Source: Actinernus sp. WN-2022
Lineage: Eukaryota; Cnidaria; Anthozoa; Actiniaria; Actinernidae
Assembly: GCA_030867875.1 (NCBI GenBank)
Contig: JAOWCC010001368.1
Coordinates: 3,286,965 to 3,350,964 of the forward strand
Length of the DNA: 64,000 nucleotides
Direction of reading: 5' to 3'
The notes beneath the pieces are model-generated. The model searched no databases. It saw only the letters and a program-made list of their open reading frames with translations, and was not told where the DNA came from. This document shows positions 43,041-56,600 of this stretch, piece after piece. The translations under genes and the position numbers were made by a program. Each line of letters begins with the position of its first letter. Within the stretch, counting starts at the first letter, position 1.

Positions 43041-43851
43041 TACCGACTGTATGAAACGTACATTTCGTTATGAGTGGAAAAGTTACAGTATTGGCATACG
43101 GCACGGTGTATACTGTACTAAACCTAGATATGAAATGGTTTGGCCATTGTTTCTCTCTGATCCAATTAAATTATAGAGTTACGGTTACGGAAAACGTTAC
43201 GGTACGGCAAAGTCGCGGTACGGTTCACGGTACAGCTACAGCCAATCATTATAATTTATTTACTTCTAAGGCCCGATTCAAACGTCGAACTTTTCATGTG
43301 GCGGCTTCTTTTGATCTCATTGGGTTCGGCGCATGAAAAGAACGGCGTTTGAATCGGGCCTGACGTCATACAAAAGCATTTTTTTTGTAGAACTCGTGCT
43401 ACCAATTATATACAGTAGCCTCAGCTATTTTTTAAAAAGTCGGATAAAAATTCTTAAACCTACGTGACAAGACTTGGTATGGTTATCGATCACTAAATAA
43501 AGGTAGAGCAACCGTATTTAACGTCGTAGCTCGTGACAGTTTGGCGAGACTGATAAACTTGAAGCCGACGGAAGGCCTACGATTTTATGTCTTTATCCGA
43601 GAAGACATGAAGGTCTAACCATTTGCAGTTTGAGAACGAGATTGTTTCACAAGATGGCGGCCAAAGTTTTGAACCGCACAACAGTTTGAGGCCGACGCTT
43701 CTCAACAAATGCATGAATAATTAACGAGGTCAACAGCCAATTGGTTTTCATCGTCATCACGAGACGCGATTGGTTTGCATTGCTAAAATAAAATAATACA
43801 TATTGGTCCTTGTAGAACTACCAAAAATACCCTTTAAAACCCAAATTTTGG

Positions 43852-44280
43852 AACATTAGATTATTTCCTAACGGATCTGTAGGCCAGTGAATGTACGACA
43901 ATTTTACAGTACTTTTTGTATGCGGCCGCCATCCTCTCTGGGACACAAACATGGCGGCCGTAAAACGAAAATACAAATAAAGCTTAATTTCCCATCAAAA
44001 TCATTGGGTTTCACTTCAAAACTCTTTGAATGAAACTTTTAAAGATTTATCGAGTTAAAAAAAAGAAATTGACTCAATTACATCGATTTTTATGCCTTCC
44101 GGATAACACGCTGGGTCGTTCTGTCATAAAATTCAAAATTTATTTACTTCGGAACAATACACCCTATCGACGTGAAATTTTCTGTGTAGACTTTTATTAT
44201 CGATGTCTAGAATATATACAAAGAACAGCTTTGTAGGACTTATAGTTTTAGGTTTTTCGATGACGTCACGTGAAAACCAA
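43852..44280 (+). repeat. Dispersed repeat, copy 2
   Basis: Partner of 40973-41392. It lacks the GTGTGTCACC stretch of copy 1 and has extra bases near 44100-44125. Confidence 0.8.
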
Positions 44281-44599
44281 GGATACAGGCGACGCGTTTA
44301 AAGCCGTGTTGCACTGACGTTTGTCACGTGCATGAATCTGGATATCCAATCAAATGACAGATCATCTTAATATCGAATCAAAGGACAAATCAAGGTCACT
44401 CGTGATTCTTGATCATGATATCCAATGAAACTGGACAAGCATTATAGCGCGCGCGCAGAGTAGCAAAACGGGAATAAATCAACAAATAATGAATAAGATC
44501 TTCTTTGGGTGCAACCGAATACAAGCATGAGCGGATACAATTCATTGAATAAAGATAAAAATTAAGACCACAATGCATCAATCTTAACCTTGTATGTAA

Positions 44600-44837
44600 A
44601 ACAGATGAATGACGATCCCCAAGATAAACTGAAAAGCTTATACAGAGATAATACATAAAATATATTACGTAACAAGTCAGATTTAAAAGATGCTAAATAA
44701 ATATAATTACGTGTCGATGCAGGAAGACTATTCCACGACTTAGTCGTAGAATATAGAAACGAATTCATCAATTTTCCAGTCGGTGCTAGTCTTCTGTCTT
44801 GTCCACTACGAAATGACCATTTGAAAATAACAAACAC
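44600..44837 (-). pseudogene. LINE 3'-terminal fragment, minus strand
   Basis: The frame reads RRLAPTGKLMNSFLYSTTKS, then WNSLPASTRN, then ASFKSDL. The FFYSxxxxWNSLP pattern is the hallmark C-terminal end of CR1/Jockey-type LINE ORF2. The rest of the element is missing. Confidence 0.75.
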
Positions 44838-45199
44838 TGTGGTCTATAATTGTATGCAACTCGTATTTCGTTGTTTTTTTACCAGGAGATCCAAACCCCT
44901 CGAAACTGAATAAATGCACTCCGCCCACGGCGTCGTGCTTTCATCCGAGTCTCGATGTTTGGACCCCCTGATAAAACACCCGCTCTCGTTTTTGATAGTA
45001 TTACTTAAACACTGATCAACCGGGAAATATTTAATAAAACAGTTTAGCTTCGACCTCCATAAGGATGGTAGAGCTCCCCAGAATCAAAATTAATGAAGAA
45101 GGCGCTTTTAATTGTGCTGTTCGGTCAAGGTATGACTGTTTAACATATTTAGGGATCGCTACCCATGATCCATTGCGGTCTTGTCGCATAAGACTTTAA

Positions 45200-45744
45200 A
45201 GTGCATTTAAGCCCTGGCTAATTATATTTCTTACGAAGAGACTAGAGGCCATAGACAAAGGATTCCGGAATAAAAAGTTGGTTTGATTTATTTGTTATGG
45301 TGTATTGGCCGTTCAAAGTACCCAAAAAACGTGTCTTGGGTTGCCTGTGGACAAAAATCAAGCGCACGAGAGCGCTTTACAAAATTGGTAATGGTCAAGT
45401 TTTGACGCCATCAAAAGAACACGCTCGATGCGCCATTGCATTAAGGTCTTGCCGAATAAAGCTCTCCGAAACGTTTAGCGCGATATTATCAACGTTCTTG
45501 GTTATCTAATCGATTATTTTGCAAATAAGCCAACGCTTTATACCGGAGAAGAGGCGAGTTCTGTTGATGACGTCACATTTTATTCTCGTCCTAGTCCCCG
45601 AACATGCGTGGAAATTATTCTACATTTGGAAGTTTAGTCGCTAAAAAAAATATGAAAACATTGTATTTAAACAGAATTTTTTCATTACCTTTTAAGGTCT
45701 AAGCTGTCAAAGAAAAGCATAACTGGCCAGGGCTTATATGCACT
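45200..45744. mobile_element. TTAA-flanked MITE (piggyBac-like)
   Basis: Ends AGTGCATTTAAGCCCTGGC and AGTGCATATAAGCCCTGGC read inward. TTAA lies at 45196-45199 and 45745-45748. The interior has no recognised protein. Confidence 0.8.
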
Positions 45745-45749
45745 TTAAA

Positions 45750-46047
45750 AGGCTTGTTATCTGACGTAAGATCTAAGATCTAGATGATTTTAATGAAGAG
45801 TTTTAACAATACAAAATTAACACCTAACTGCATTCCTTTGCCGTTGGTGCCATCGTTCTTAACATGCACTATGACGTCATCGATGTATCTACATGCATCA
45901 GTCCGCTAGCTGAGTGATTAAGTCACTCAAGACACAATAAATACATTAAGGAGAACGTCTAAACAGAATCTAATCTACGTTTTTGTTGATTTAGACACAG
46001 TCGCTTATAATATAATGAAGAGGAAAGGGGTGAAAAGACAGGAATGG
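45750..46047. other. Spacer without recognised gene
   Basis: Nothing recognisable was found between two repeat copies. Confidence 0.35.
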
Positions 46048-46484
46048 CCCTATTGCAGGAATGCAATCACGTGGTTGTACTGGATGGCAAAAAAAGTCTT
46101 AATTCGTATAATTATTTAAAGGCGCTTGTACGAGATCGGTATATTTAGTGTTATTAGCAAAACCTGTTTGTAAATGCTATTTTCCACCTTCAATCGATTG
46201 TCGACCTTTCTAAAACAGCATTTTTAAAGATAGCTTGCCATCCAGCGTATGCTTTTCCCATGGGGATCACGAACTCAATTCATTCGTTGACGAAGTATTA
46301 TTTCAGCACGTGACTGTATTATATCAGCACGTGACTATTATATCAGCACGTGACTGTATTATATCAGCACGTGACTGTATTATATCAGCACGTGACTGTA
46401 TTATATCAGCACGTGACTGTATTATATCAACACGTGACTGTATTATATCAGCATGTGACTGTTTCCTGCAAAAGGCCTATTAGA
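46048..46484 (-). mobile_element. Dispersed element copy with 21-bp minisatellite
   Basis: Inverted relative of 32692-33478, with GATTGCATTCC/GGAATGCAATC, GCCATCCAG, CCCATGGG(G)ATCACGAACTCA and GTGACTGTTTCCTGCAAAAG in the matching order. The minisatellite in this copy is different from that of its partner. Confidence 0.65.
46305..46462. repeat. 21-bp minisatellite
   Basis: About seven to eight units of AGCACGTGACTGTATTATATC. It encodes the spurious IISARDC repeat. Confidence 0.9.
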
Positions 46485-46718
46485 GAATTTCATACTCTTT
46501 CCCCTTGTTGATGAAAGGAATGGGAATTTGTTGCTTACTCCCCCCCCCTCCCCACCCCCCAACACACACTCGCATATCAATCTTGTCATATTGAATGAAC
46601 TTTCCCTTACTAAAACCAGCTAGCTGAATTATCACACGTCATGATCACTCTTACATCGCAGTTTACGTCGCAATGACATCTAGTACACTAAACCTGCCAT
46701 CACCAAAAATATCCTAAA

Positions 46719-47695
46719 TTATCCCGAGTCACTGGTATCTTCGGATGCTTGCATTTTGTCCATAATCTTTCTGATGTGGGCCTGTATCTTTAGAGCTGGC
46801 CCAAGTTTCATCCCCATTCTGTTTAAGAGATGGTCTTCCTGGAGCAATATCAAAGACTGACCATCGATGGACTGTTCCTTGAATTCATTAACCACCTCGG
46901 GAATGCCCGATAGAGACGATACAAACTGGCACACATCACTCACTGTCCATCGCAGAATATTTTCGTCAAGACCTAACCGTAGGGTTGGTATGAGCTTATG
47001 AGGTTTCAATCTCTGTTGTTCTTTTCCACAAGGGGAGACCCTAACCTCCGTATGTCCATCCACGGATCCCGGGGATTCTACGGGACTCTTATGAATCACG
47101 CTCACATGATGTTTGTCACCATTAAACTGATCCTCCTCCTTTTTTATCTCAGTTGGCTCGTCTGACGTCATACCCGTACTACTGTTGTCGTTTTCGGATT
47201 GTTCGGTCGAAAGGCGTCTCCTTTTCGGATAAATGCCGTTTTCTGTAAGACGCGGTTTCTTATCTGAAGCATGCGCACTGGTAACAGAACATGTTGCCAT
47301 GGTAACAGGATCATGAACAATGAATTTACTCTGCAACGAGAGCCCGGCCAGCGGGCTCTGCGGCTGGTTTCCAGCCCCCGGCGGGGACAAGAGTCTGTAC
47401 TGCATCAAATTTTGCTGTAGCTGCGACAGAACGGGATATCCTGCTCCACGCAATGCAGGATGGTATATGCTTGACGCGGGACCCGCAAGAAGTAAGGGGT
47501 CTGGTATGAGTCGAGGTGAAGTGTGCGTTGGGCTGACGGCAGTGACGTACTGTGAGAACGGTGGCAGGAATTGGGGTGGCTTTCGTCCTGGGCTTTGTGG
47601 TTTTTGTTTGTGAAGCTTAGCGACTCTTATGGCCATTTCTCTTTGGAGTGCTTCAGGTGAGACCTCGGCAAGGGTTACTCCAGGCGGAATTCCAT
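46719..47695 (-). CDS. SAM-domain gene, last exon
   Basis: The acceptor TTTTAAG lies at the high-coordinate side; the first two bases complete an Asp codon (DGIPPGVTLAEVSPEALQ). It ends with the SAM domain and DTSDSG before TAA. It holds nuclear-type KRRRLS and a KKEE motif (IKKEED) that resembles a sumoylation site. Confidence 0.85.
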
Positions 47696-50600
47696 CTTAA
47701 AAGTGAACAGAATATGTCAGGAGATAAATCTTTTTTTCCTGAAGACAGTAAAAAAACAGGACCCGGCTAAACCATAGATCGAATTGGAATAGTCCTACCC
47801 TGGTCCCAGAGGTTTTTCTCCGTTGATTAGAGAGCCGCGAAGAGGCGACCAGCGAGCAGTGAAGCGGAAAGGAGTGAAGAGAGAGAACCTCTGGTAGCGT
47901 GCGGCACGAACCTGTAGCTCACTATCATGCTAACAATAGGTATCAATTAACATCACAAGTTCAATTAACAAGCAACCAACACCCACCCCCACGTGGTGTT
48001 TTGGTCTTGGGGTAGTAGGAAAGGAAAAGTGGTAGTCGTAAAATAATACTTAACCAGGGAGTAGAAAGAAAATATTTTGAAAACATGCGTCGCAGAATGG
48101 GAACTATTTCTTCAACACCAACAAACATTTCAAAATGTTTCATTTCTGCTCTTTGACCAAAGATATTCACCGACGATCTTCTGCAGGCTTTAATATGGAT
48201 CCTACTTATTCTACAATACTGTTTTAGATTCCACTTTACGGGCTTTATCTAGATGAGATATTAGGCGATCCTTCACATTTACTCATGGGCAGACTTCACC
48301 ATTTGCAACCTAAAATTTTATTGGTTACCCAAACAATAGTCTACCCTTAAAACAATACAAACCCTAACCCTAAAACAATGGGATTCTTTATCAGTGAAGT
48401 CCAATAGGATACGACCTTAAAACAGTGAAGTCTAACTATTACTCATTCCTGAATGCAAAATTATTAAGCTTGTAACCTCAAGTCATACAGTGCGTACCCT
48501 TGCGAGCGTGTCTGAGAACTTATGCCCTAGTTCCTAAAGTTTGAAATGCATTTGGAGACAGAAGCACAATAGCAGCAATCTTGATTTCGAGCGGCTTATG
48601 AAAAGTCCGTTCAATTTCAACTCAGAAGAATGTATAAGGTGAACGACAAGAGAGATGTGCTAAATATTCACTTCAGACGAATTAAGTTGGTCGTAAACAG
48701 CGGGTAAACGTTCAAGCCCTGCCACGGCCCAAAGTTGAGGGTTTCTCCGGTTGCTCAGAGAACAGAACAGATCATTTTCCCATCTGTTGATTTGCTCCAA
48801 CTCTGCCGTTGCCGGTTTATTCATGATAAACATTTCTAATATGACCTTCACTGCCTTCAAATGTATTGTCATGGTGAGATCAGTCAACTGCCGCCCGCTC
48901 GGCACGAGGTTCTTTCTCTTCTTTTGAACTCTAGCCACGGAGAAAATCACAAGTCACCCCGCCAGTGATGCCATTGTCAAGCCGGGCTACTCGACAGTCA
49001 TAAATATCTTCGTTAAATTATTTAAGAAACAGCCATAAACTTTCTCGGTATTCGATGTTGGGGCGACAAACTGATGTTCACTTTTCTACTTATCCCACTC
49101 CCGTTGATTTAAATTTCTAACTCAACCCCTCCCCCTGTCAGTAAATAACAGCCAATCGGAGAACGCTATAAAGTAATTAGATATTCCTTCAGATCAGTCA
49201 ACTGACGCTCGCTACCAGAGGTTCTCTCTCTCTCTTCTCTCCTCGCCGCTTCACGGCTCTCTCTAATCAACGGAAAAAACACAATTATTCACAATTTCAG
49301 TGTTGCTAATGTGATGACTACAGACTCATCTGCGCAGTGCTAGCCTCATTCTAAAGTTAAATATTCGAAAATACCGGCGAGAAGGCATAGAAGTCGCAAC
49401 TACAACAATGCACAAAGCTGTGACTAGCTATTTCTCCACCGGTATTTATGAATGTTTAACACCAAAATGAGGCTAACACTGCACAGATGAGACGGCAGTC
49501 ATAGCAATCAGCGGAAAATTGCAAATACGAACTGGGGATGCAGGTTGGCGCAGTGGTAAAACACTCGCCTCTCACCGCTGCGGTCCCGGGTTCGATTCCC
49601 GGCTCGGGTACCGCATGTGAGTTAGGTTTGTTGTTGATTCCTTATCTGCATTCGAGGGTTTTTCTCCGGGTTCTCCGGTTTTCCTCCCTCCGTAAAAATC
49701 AACCGTGAGTCGAGTGTAGTGTGTCCAAAACAGTTAATGTAGTGAAGAGTGTGAGAAGAGTAAAAGCAGGCCCCCACCAGCTGTAAGCTGTACTACTCAT
49801 CCTGCTATAACAAATAAAAGATTTATTTATTTATTTTATACGACTATTTAGTGTGTTGGTTTTTGTGTAGGGAGGAGAGCAGGAGAACCCGGAGATAAAC
49901 CCTCGAAGCGAAGGCGAGATACCAACAAACTGAATTCAAATGTTACTCGAGCCCTGGCCACTTTGGTGAGAAGCATATAGCGCTTTCCACGTAGTGTAAC
50001 AAATCACATAATTTACTCCGATGTACAGAGTGCAGTGACTGACCTTGATGAACAGCTCGGAAGGCACTCCTGGCGTCTAGAGTGTAATCACTGGGTCCTC
50101 GGGGACCCTTCTCCTCTGTGCCACGAGAACCCTTATCCTTTGGGTCCCCTTGTATGTCTTGCACATGCACACTACGCTCGCCACTCATGAGGTACCGTGC
50201 ACTAAGCTCGCGATGCATTGATATGGTTCTTGGATCATAGTTATGTCCTTCCCCACCTGAAAATATAACGTATACTCTGGTTATACAACTATTTCAAAAA
50301 AGTTGTCCCTGACAAAACGACAAGCGACATTCCAGACCGAAATGAATTGTGGTTGTCGCTGAAAGTTTGTTTTGGGGTCAAAAGCTTTAAGATTCCTTTG
50401 AATCGATTTTCGAATATCCGTTTCGCACATCCGTTTCGCACATCCGTTTCGCACATCCGTTTCGCACATCCGTTTCGCACATCCGTTTCGCACATCCGTT
50501 TCGCATATCCGTTTCGCACATCCGTTTCGCACATCCGTTTCGCACAGCTTGACAGTTATAACCACAATCCATTTCGATCTGAGAATGTCGCTTATCGTTT

Positions 50601-53600
50601 TTCCGGGACAACCGTTTTACAATAGGTGTAAAGGTGAAATGTTCTTTGCCTTGAAGCAACTATGGCCCTCTTTGTTAAACGGATTGAATAACGCAATACA
50701 ACGCTCATTACTGACCATAATAGTTCATTGCTTGGTTGATTTCATGTCACCATCATGAATAATTTGTATATCATATCTAACTGTAACTTGTATCTCACTT
50801 GTTAACTGGGTGGCCAAACATGAATGGAGTACGTGTTCTGTCGATTGTAAAGCTTTGGCAAGTAAATTCCCACCGTGCATATCTTGACTCGACCCGGTTT
50901 AATGATACGCGCCTTTAATCACCACATTGATGAAAGTGTTCTAAGTGCTTTCCTTCACAAAGGTCATTAATTGATAAATTCTGACAGCCGTAACATTAGT
51001 TTCTCCCCTTAGTTACTGTTGCTACGCCCCACAAGCTGTAGACTTTAACCCGAGAACATTCAGAGTCAAGCAGAGTTCGGTGATAGTACAGTCCAAATAG
51101 TTTATCGGTTTCCTAGTACCTTTTGCTGAAATAAAGCCTTCAGAGCCTTGCCGTGTTTTCATCTCCTTCGGAACAGCTCGTGGGACAATATGGTGGCCGT
51201 TTTTCCGGGGGAACATTACTGCATTATGATTGGGTTGAACTGTTTTGATTGACAGATTAGAAGTAAAACTAACGATCCTTATTTTCTTGTTCTAGTTGCA
51301 TCGAATCAAACCATGCTTACTCATAGTTACACTTGCTGACGTCCAAATGGAAGGCATTGCTTCAATGATGCATAACTGGGTTTTATGTTCGCTTTTTAAC
51401 CAAACAAGAGACGACTTGATCACGTACGTTAGACTTGTTTACAGTTCGTTAAAGAACCGACTTCATCGATTAGTCACCCATGTAGCACTGACGAACCTTA
51501 GTCATTTAGAGGTACCACTGTAATCCTAGCTTTAAATAAGAAGTTCCGGTATAAAATGGTTAGTCCCTCCTCTTTTTACACCTTTGGAACTTCCTGTTTA
51601 ACATCAGTTAGATAATAAGCCTTAGCTTAAGTAATTTTGAAAGCCAAGAGCGGCTGCACGCCATTACAACACCGTCATCTTTTATACTCACCAATTAACT
51701 TTTCAGGTCAAAATCAGAAATCTTATAATCCAATTATTTCCCTTGAACGGCAATATAATAAAAATATAAAATCAGAAACTAAGGAGCCTTGCATTTGATC
51801 AGAATTAAATTCTGAACAAAAGCTAATTAATCCGCTCAGTGGGCCTTAACAAAACGGCTTCGGGGTTAAGCTTAAGTCTTTGTTTAGTCACGTAGTACTC
51901 GATCGCAGTACTAACAGCTGAAAAGCCAGAAAGGCCATATTATATTCATCACATTTCTAAAAAAATCTCTAGAGGGATTGGTATTCTTTGCAAAATAAGA
52001 CATTATGTCAGTTCAACATGAATAGCAACTCAACTGTACTACTCGTTAATTTATCTTTTTCTCATTAACACCTATGATCCTCTCTGATGCCTCTAACAAT
52101 CTTACAAAAGAAAGTTTTGCGCATTCTGAATGTTTCTAGTTACACGTGCAATGGTCATTCAAGCCCTATATTTAAATCTTTTTACCTAATCAAATTTAAA
52201 GCGAGACATAACCTTTCCAGACACTGCTTTGTTTATGTATCAGTTGCACAAATAATCTTTACCTGCTGTGTTCTCTGACGTCTTTGGCTTTGTATCTAGT
52301 AAGCTGTTGCCTTGTGCATTGATTCCTTTATGTATTGTTAACGCATGAGAAGATTGATATACTGAGAAATCTCTTGAAGAAAGAATCTTCTTCCCAAAGG
52401 ATGACTCGGGAATGTCAAAACCAACAGGCAAGGTATAATCGTGCTCAGCCTTTGAATAAAAACACTAATTAAACTGAACTGAACATTAGTGATTTTCTTC
52501 CTTTAGAGAGAGAGCAATTTTATTTCACTGACTGCATTTCGGTATTTCGTGAGGCGTCTGATTTCCTCAGGCTAGGTATTTCGCGGATGTAGACCTGGTA
52601 AGAAAGATCTTCTGGACAATTCTAATTCAATCTGTGGTTTAGCCGGGGCCTGAATTTGATCAGCCCCTATGGTTGTTTCAGGTCCGGTTAGAAATTCAGA
52701 GTTGTTTTACTGACCCAGGCTAAGTAGCATCGTCATCTCAAAGATTGCTAACACGTTGTCAGCGAAGCTCCTTGAGCTAGACCTTCATACCAAAGCATTC
52801 ATACCAAAGCGTTCATACCGAACATGGTCATTTTAGTGCTAGCTGTGCATACGATGTCACTCCAGTCATCTGCAGTACTGACGTCATTCATAACGTACGT
52901 AATTCGTGGCGTAATAAGCATTCGTATATGAAGTTCTTGAACAATTGCGTCATAGAAGTTTGACATTAGAAATTATCCTAATCAGTGCAATGTGAAAGCT
53001 TACGTTAGATCAACACTACATGCATTAACATGTGTTTTTACTTTCATATATCTATGTGTGGCATGTCGTCAATTATTTGCAGATCAGAGTTCAGGTTCGG
53101 TGAGCCGGATTTCGATGCAGACTGATCGGCTTCTAAGCATAAGATTCCCCTAAGTTCTAAAAATAACTACATAATTAAAGATACGACAACAGGATATTAC
53201 CAGCACACTCTTTCACAGGATACTCCTGGGAAACATATTATCAAACATACTTGTAAATAGTATTATATTCTATATAACCCAATTGCTGGTTTACAATCAA
53301 TCTACAGAGATTCAAATGACAAAGTCGTGGCCGCAATGTTGGCAAAAGAAGCTAACGAGGAATATTTTGTTTACATGGCGGTGATGACGTCACATTAGCC
53401 TGCGTGTCCGTTAACGGTTACATGCACGTAAACATGCACGTAAACATGCACGTAAACATGCACGTAAACGAAGAATAAGTTATATGGAACAGAACACATC
53501 AGTTGTTGATGTGTAGGCTCTGTAGCCTTAATAGATAATCACACGGTCGTACTATTATTACTCGACTGAATTCATCTGTAGATTGAATAGGTAGGAGTCA

Positions 53601-56600
53601 TTTAGAATTATGTAGCCCTGAGCTCATTTCAAATCAGTCTGGTTGAACATTTTAGGTGTAAAATCAATCAATGTAAAGTCCTGATGTCCTGACAAAGAAG
53701 TTGAAGAGCACTTGAGACCTGCAGTGACGTCAAATGTCAACTGCTCATGATGACTGGCCGTGACGTCAAATGTCAACTGCTCATGATGACTGGCCGTGAC
53801 GTCAAATGCTCATGATGACTGGCCGGTAATTTAGATTTATAAGCTTGTTATACTGTGTTATATTGCTGACGGTTTACCGCTGTACTGAACACTGCGTGCA
53901 TTGTGGGCCATAATTGAACTAGATAATAACACATGATATAGATCCAGTGAAATCGAAGTGCGTCAAATATTGAGCAAGATGTCATCTGAAGCCATGGAAG
54001 AAGTACTTTACGAAATTTACCAGTTGTTTCCAACACAAGGGTTTAGATTGTCTTCCCTTGTTTGTATGTTCCCTTCGGAGAGCTCCGTCTTATCAACAAC
54101 TGCTATTTACATTTGGAATTTTTAAAAGTAATTCGTTCTTATTTTCAACGCGCAACTTCGTGTTTTCAGTTTTCCATACATTTGTCTGTAAAAACGCCGG
54201 AGTATGTATGGAAAACTGAAGACACGATTGCACGCTTCCCAGCATGCACAGCTACATCCCTCAAATTTCGATTAGTTAATCTTTTACCTGGAATCTTAAG
54301 TTTGTATTTGAAGAATATTTCAGAAATTCGCGCCACGTTTGCACCCCTTTCAAAATGTCGGAATTTACCGCGAACTCCATAAATGGCACAAATTTCATTG
54401 ATAAATCAGTGCCGTTTCTTTACCACTCGACTTGGTCAACTTACGTTGGGTGGCCAAACGGTGGAAAACTGACGTCAACTTGCGTTTAGTCTGCGTAGCA
54501 AGCGTTTTGGGGGATTTTTTCGCCAACTATCGCGGCCATCGAAAACCGCCGCCATGTTGGCCGAGCCTTAACGAGGTCTGGAGAGAGGCTCTCCTCTCTT
54601 CCTCTAGGCCAAGATGGCGGCGGTTTTCGATGGCCGCGATAGTTGGCGAAAAAATCCCCCAAAACGCCTGCTACGCAGGCTAACTTGCGTTCGAATTTGA
54701 GCTCGATCAAAGTCAACGCAAGTCATCGTAAGTCCATGCAAATGGTGGCCAAACGAAACGCAAGTCGGAAACGTGCATTGAGTTGCGTCGACTTGCAAGT
54801 CCGCCATTTTAGCCAGGACTTTAAACTGTTTCTAATATAGATTTTGTTGCCAGACACAGTCGGTCCTCACGACCTTTCTATGAAATTACCAAGATGTATC
54901 ATCTCTAAGATGGTCGGCCGAGATGTGGGCCACATTAATTATACAGGATATTAAAATAATTGCTGTGTAATATTATACCAGAAAATGTGCTCTCACATCT
55001 GGTAGCGAATAATTAAACTCCAAAAGTTTACGAATATACCACTATGAGAGCTACGACAGGGAAAAAAGGTGATCTAAAAGTTCCGTTCTTTGTAGAGAAT
55101 GTACGAGTTATGCCTCAACAGTTGTTCACTCGTGCATTTCACACTTTACACCAGGCTCATTTGCTGTGCGGAGTGTTCGAAGTTGACGAGATTGCACCCT
55201 GCGTGCGTCGTGGATATTCTTTTGATTTTTCGTGATCTAAAAAACACTTTTGTTCTTTTAAATTGAAGAGGCCATATCATTGGTGTTATAGCATTTAAAG
55301 ATTGGATTTAATTTAATCGTGAAGAGCGTTGAAAGAGAGCTCTTGGAGCTGTTCAATTGTCACATTTCTCTTTGAGAAACGGTGAGTGGTGATCTATCAA
55401 TTGTCGACATGTATTAGCATAACTTGGTTAAACCACTCTTGCAAAATTATAACACAAAACGCGAAAAAAACACATGAATCTTTCTTTTAAAACTCCATGA
55501 TGTCCTAGTCTCGTTTCTAGAGACATAGTAGATAGTAGATAAAGATGACCAAAGAAATACGTACTTTTTAAACTGAGAGAAGTATTGCTACAGGTCGATT
55601 TAACCTCGAGACCGCACATTTCTGATCGCAACGACCTTAATTCAGTTAGTTCACGACTTACCTGAAATCTCCAAACTGCAGCACTGCATATCGTAGCCAA
55701 AAAATGAACATGAGGTCCAATGACTGAACAGGCACGAAACTAGTCTCCAGAATTGTTCAATGGCTTAATCTCGTGGTTGTTAATGTTTCCGAAGAGCGCA
55801 AAGATTTGTATGCTACTCTACACCAGTCCCGCGCGGCTTCAAGAGGAAACGATTGGCGCCTTTGCGTAATCCACCACTTAACGCTCACTCCAAGTCTCAT
55901 GCATTCAGAATGTACTGTCTATACCCAAGGCAACAGAGCAGTTGCGTACTGTTACGTTCAGAGACAATATTACCCAAGTCAAATGCAACAGCGAGGCTGT
56001 GTAAACACGCACCAAGAATTGAAAGTGTTAAGTACAAACTGGCGTACTACAAACAGTGTTGCACCTTCCAACACAGAAACAAATACTTTCTCTTTTTGAT
56101 CGGATTAATGGATTATGATCTTTTATTTATTTTCACGTCTGTAAAATCTCAGAAGCCCGTCGCCCACTCACGAATTTTCTGATAATCCTTTGAGTGGCAT
56201 CTGATTGATGGCTTATAAGCCATTAACGTGCTCTCACCTTGATTGAGGACTCTTTGACGTGTTGAGAACAGCTAAAGGGGTTCCGGAAACACCACTAAAA
56301 TCCAAGCGTACGACAGGCCATCAAATTGTGACAATATGGTGCTGACTAGTCACGACTCAACTTAATTTGGATTCAACTCACTGGACGTGAAACTTCGCTT
56401 CACACACAACAAATTATCTTCTTCGAAATGTGGGTGGGATTGAAATGAAAGACAATTGTCGTGAGGTCAAAAGGCCAGTCATCGCGTCTGGTGGTTGTCA
56501 AGATTGCCTAGCGAAGCTGACGTTTTGACAGCTTGATTACGGAGCGCCAGTGGCTTTATATATAGCCACAGTATAGTAAAGGCGTAAACAATAGAGCGTA

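Noticed and set aside
46305..46462. CRISPR-like regular repeats (also 18046-18249, 20222-20530 and 32851-33230)
   Set aside because: Units abut without unique spacers, and the context is eukaryotic. They are minisatellites.
50281..50659. Frames with CETDVRNGCAKRM repeats
   Set aside because: Produced by the 13-bp array within a MITE; every frame on the minus strand is open.
54432..54807. Frames reading LGDFFANYRGHRKPPP on both strands
   Set aside because: Both come from the two arms of the 196-bp MITE.
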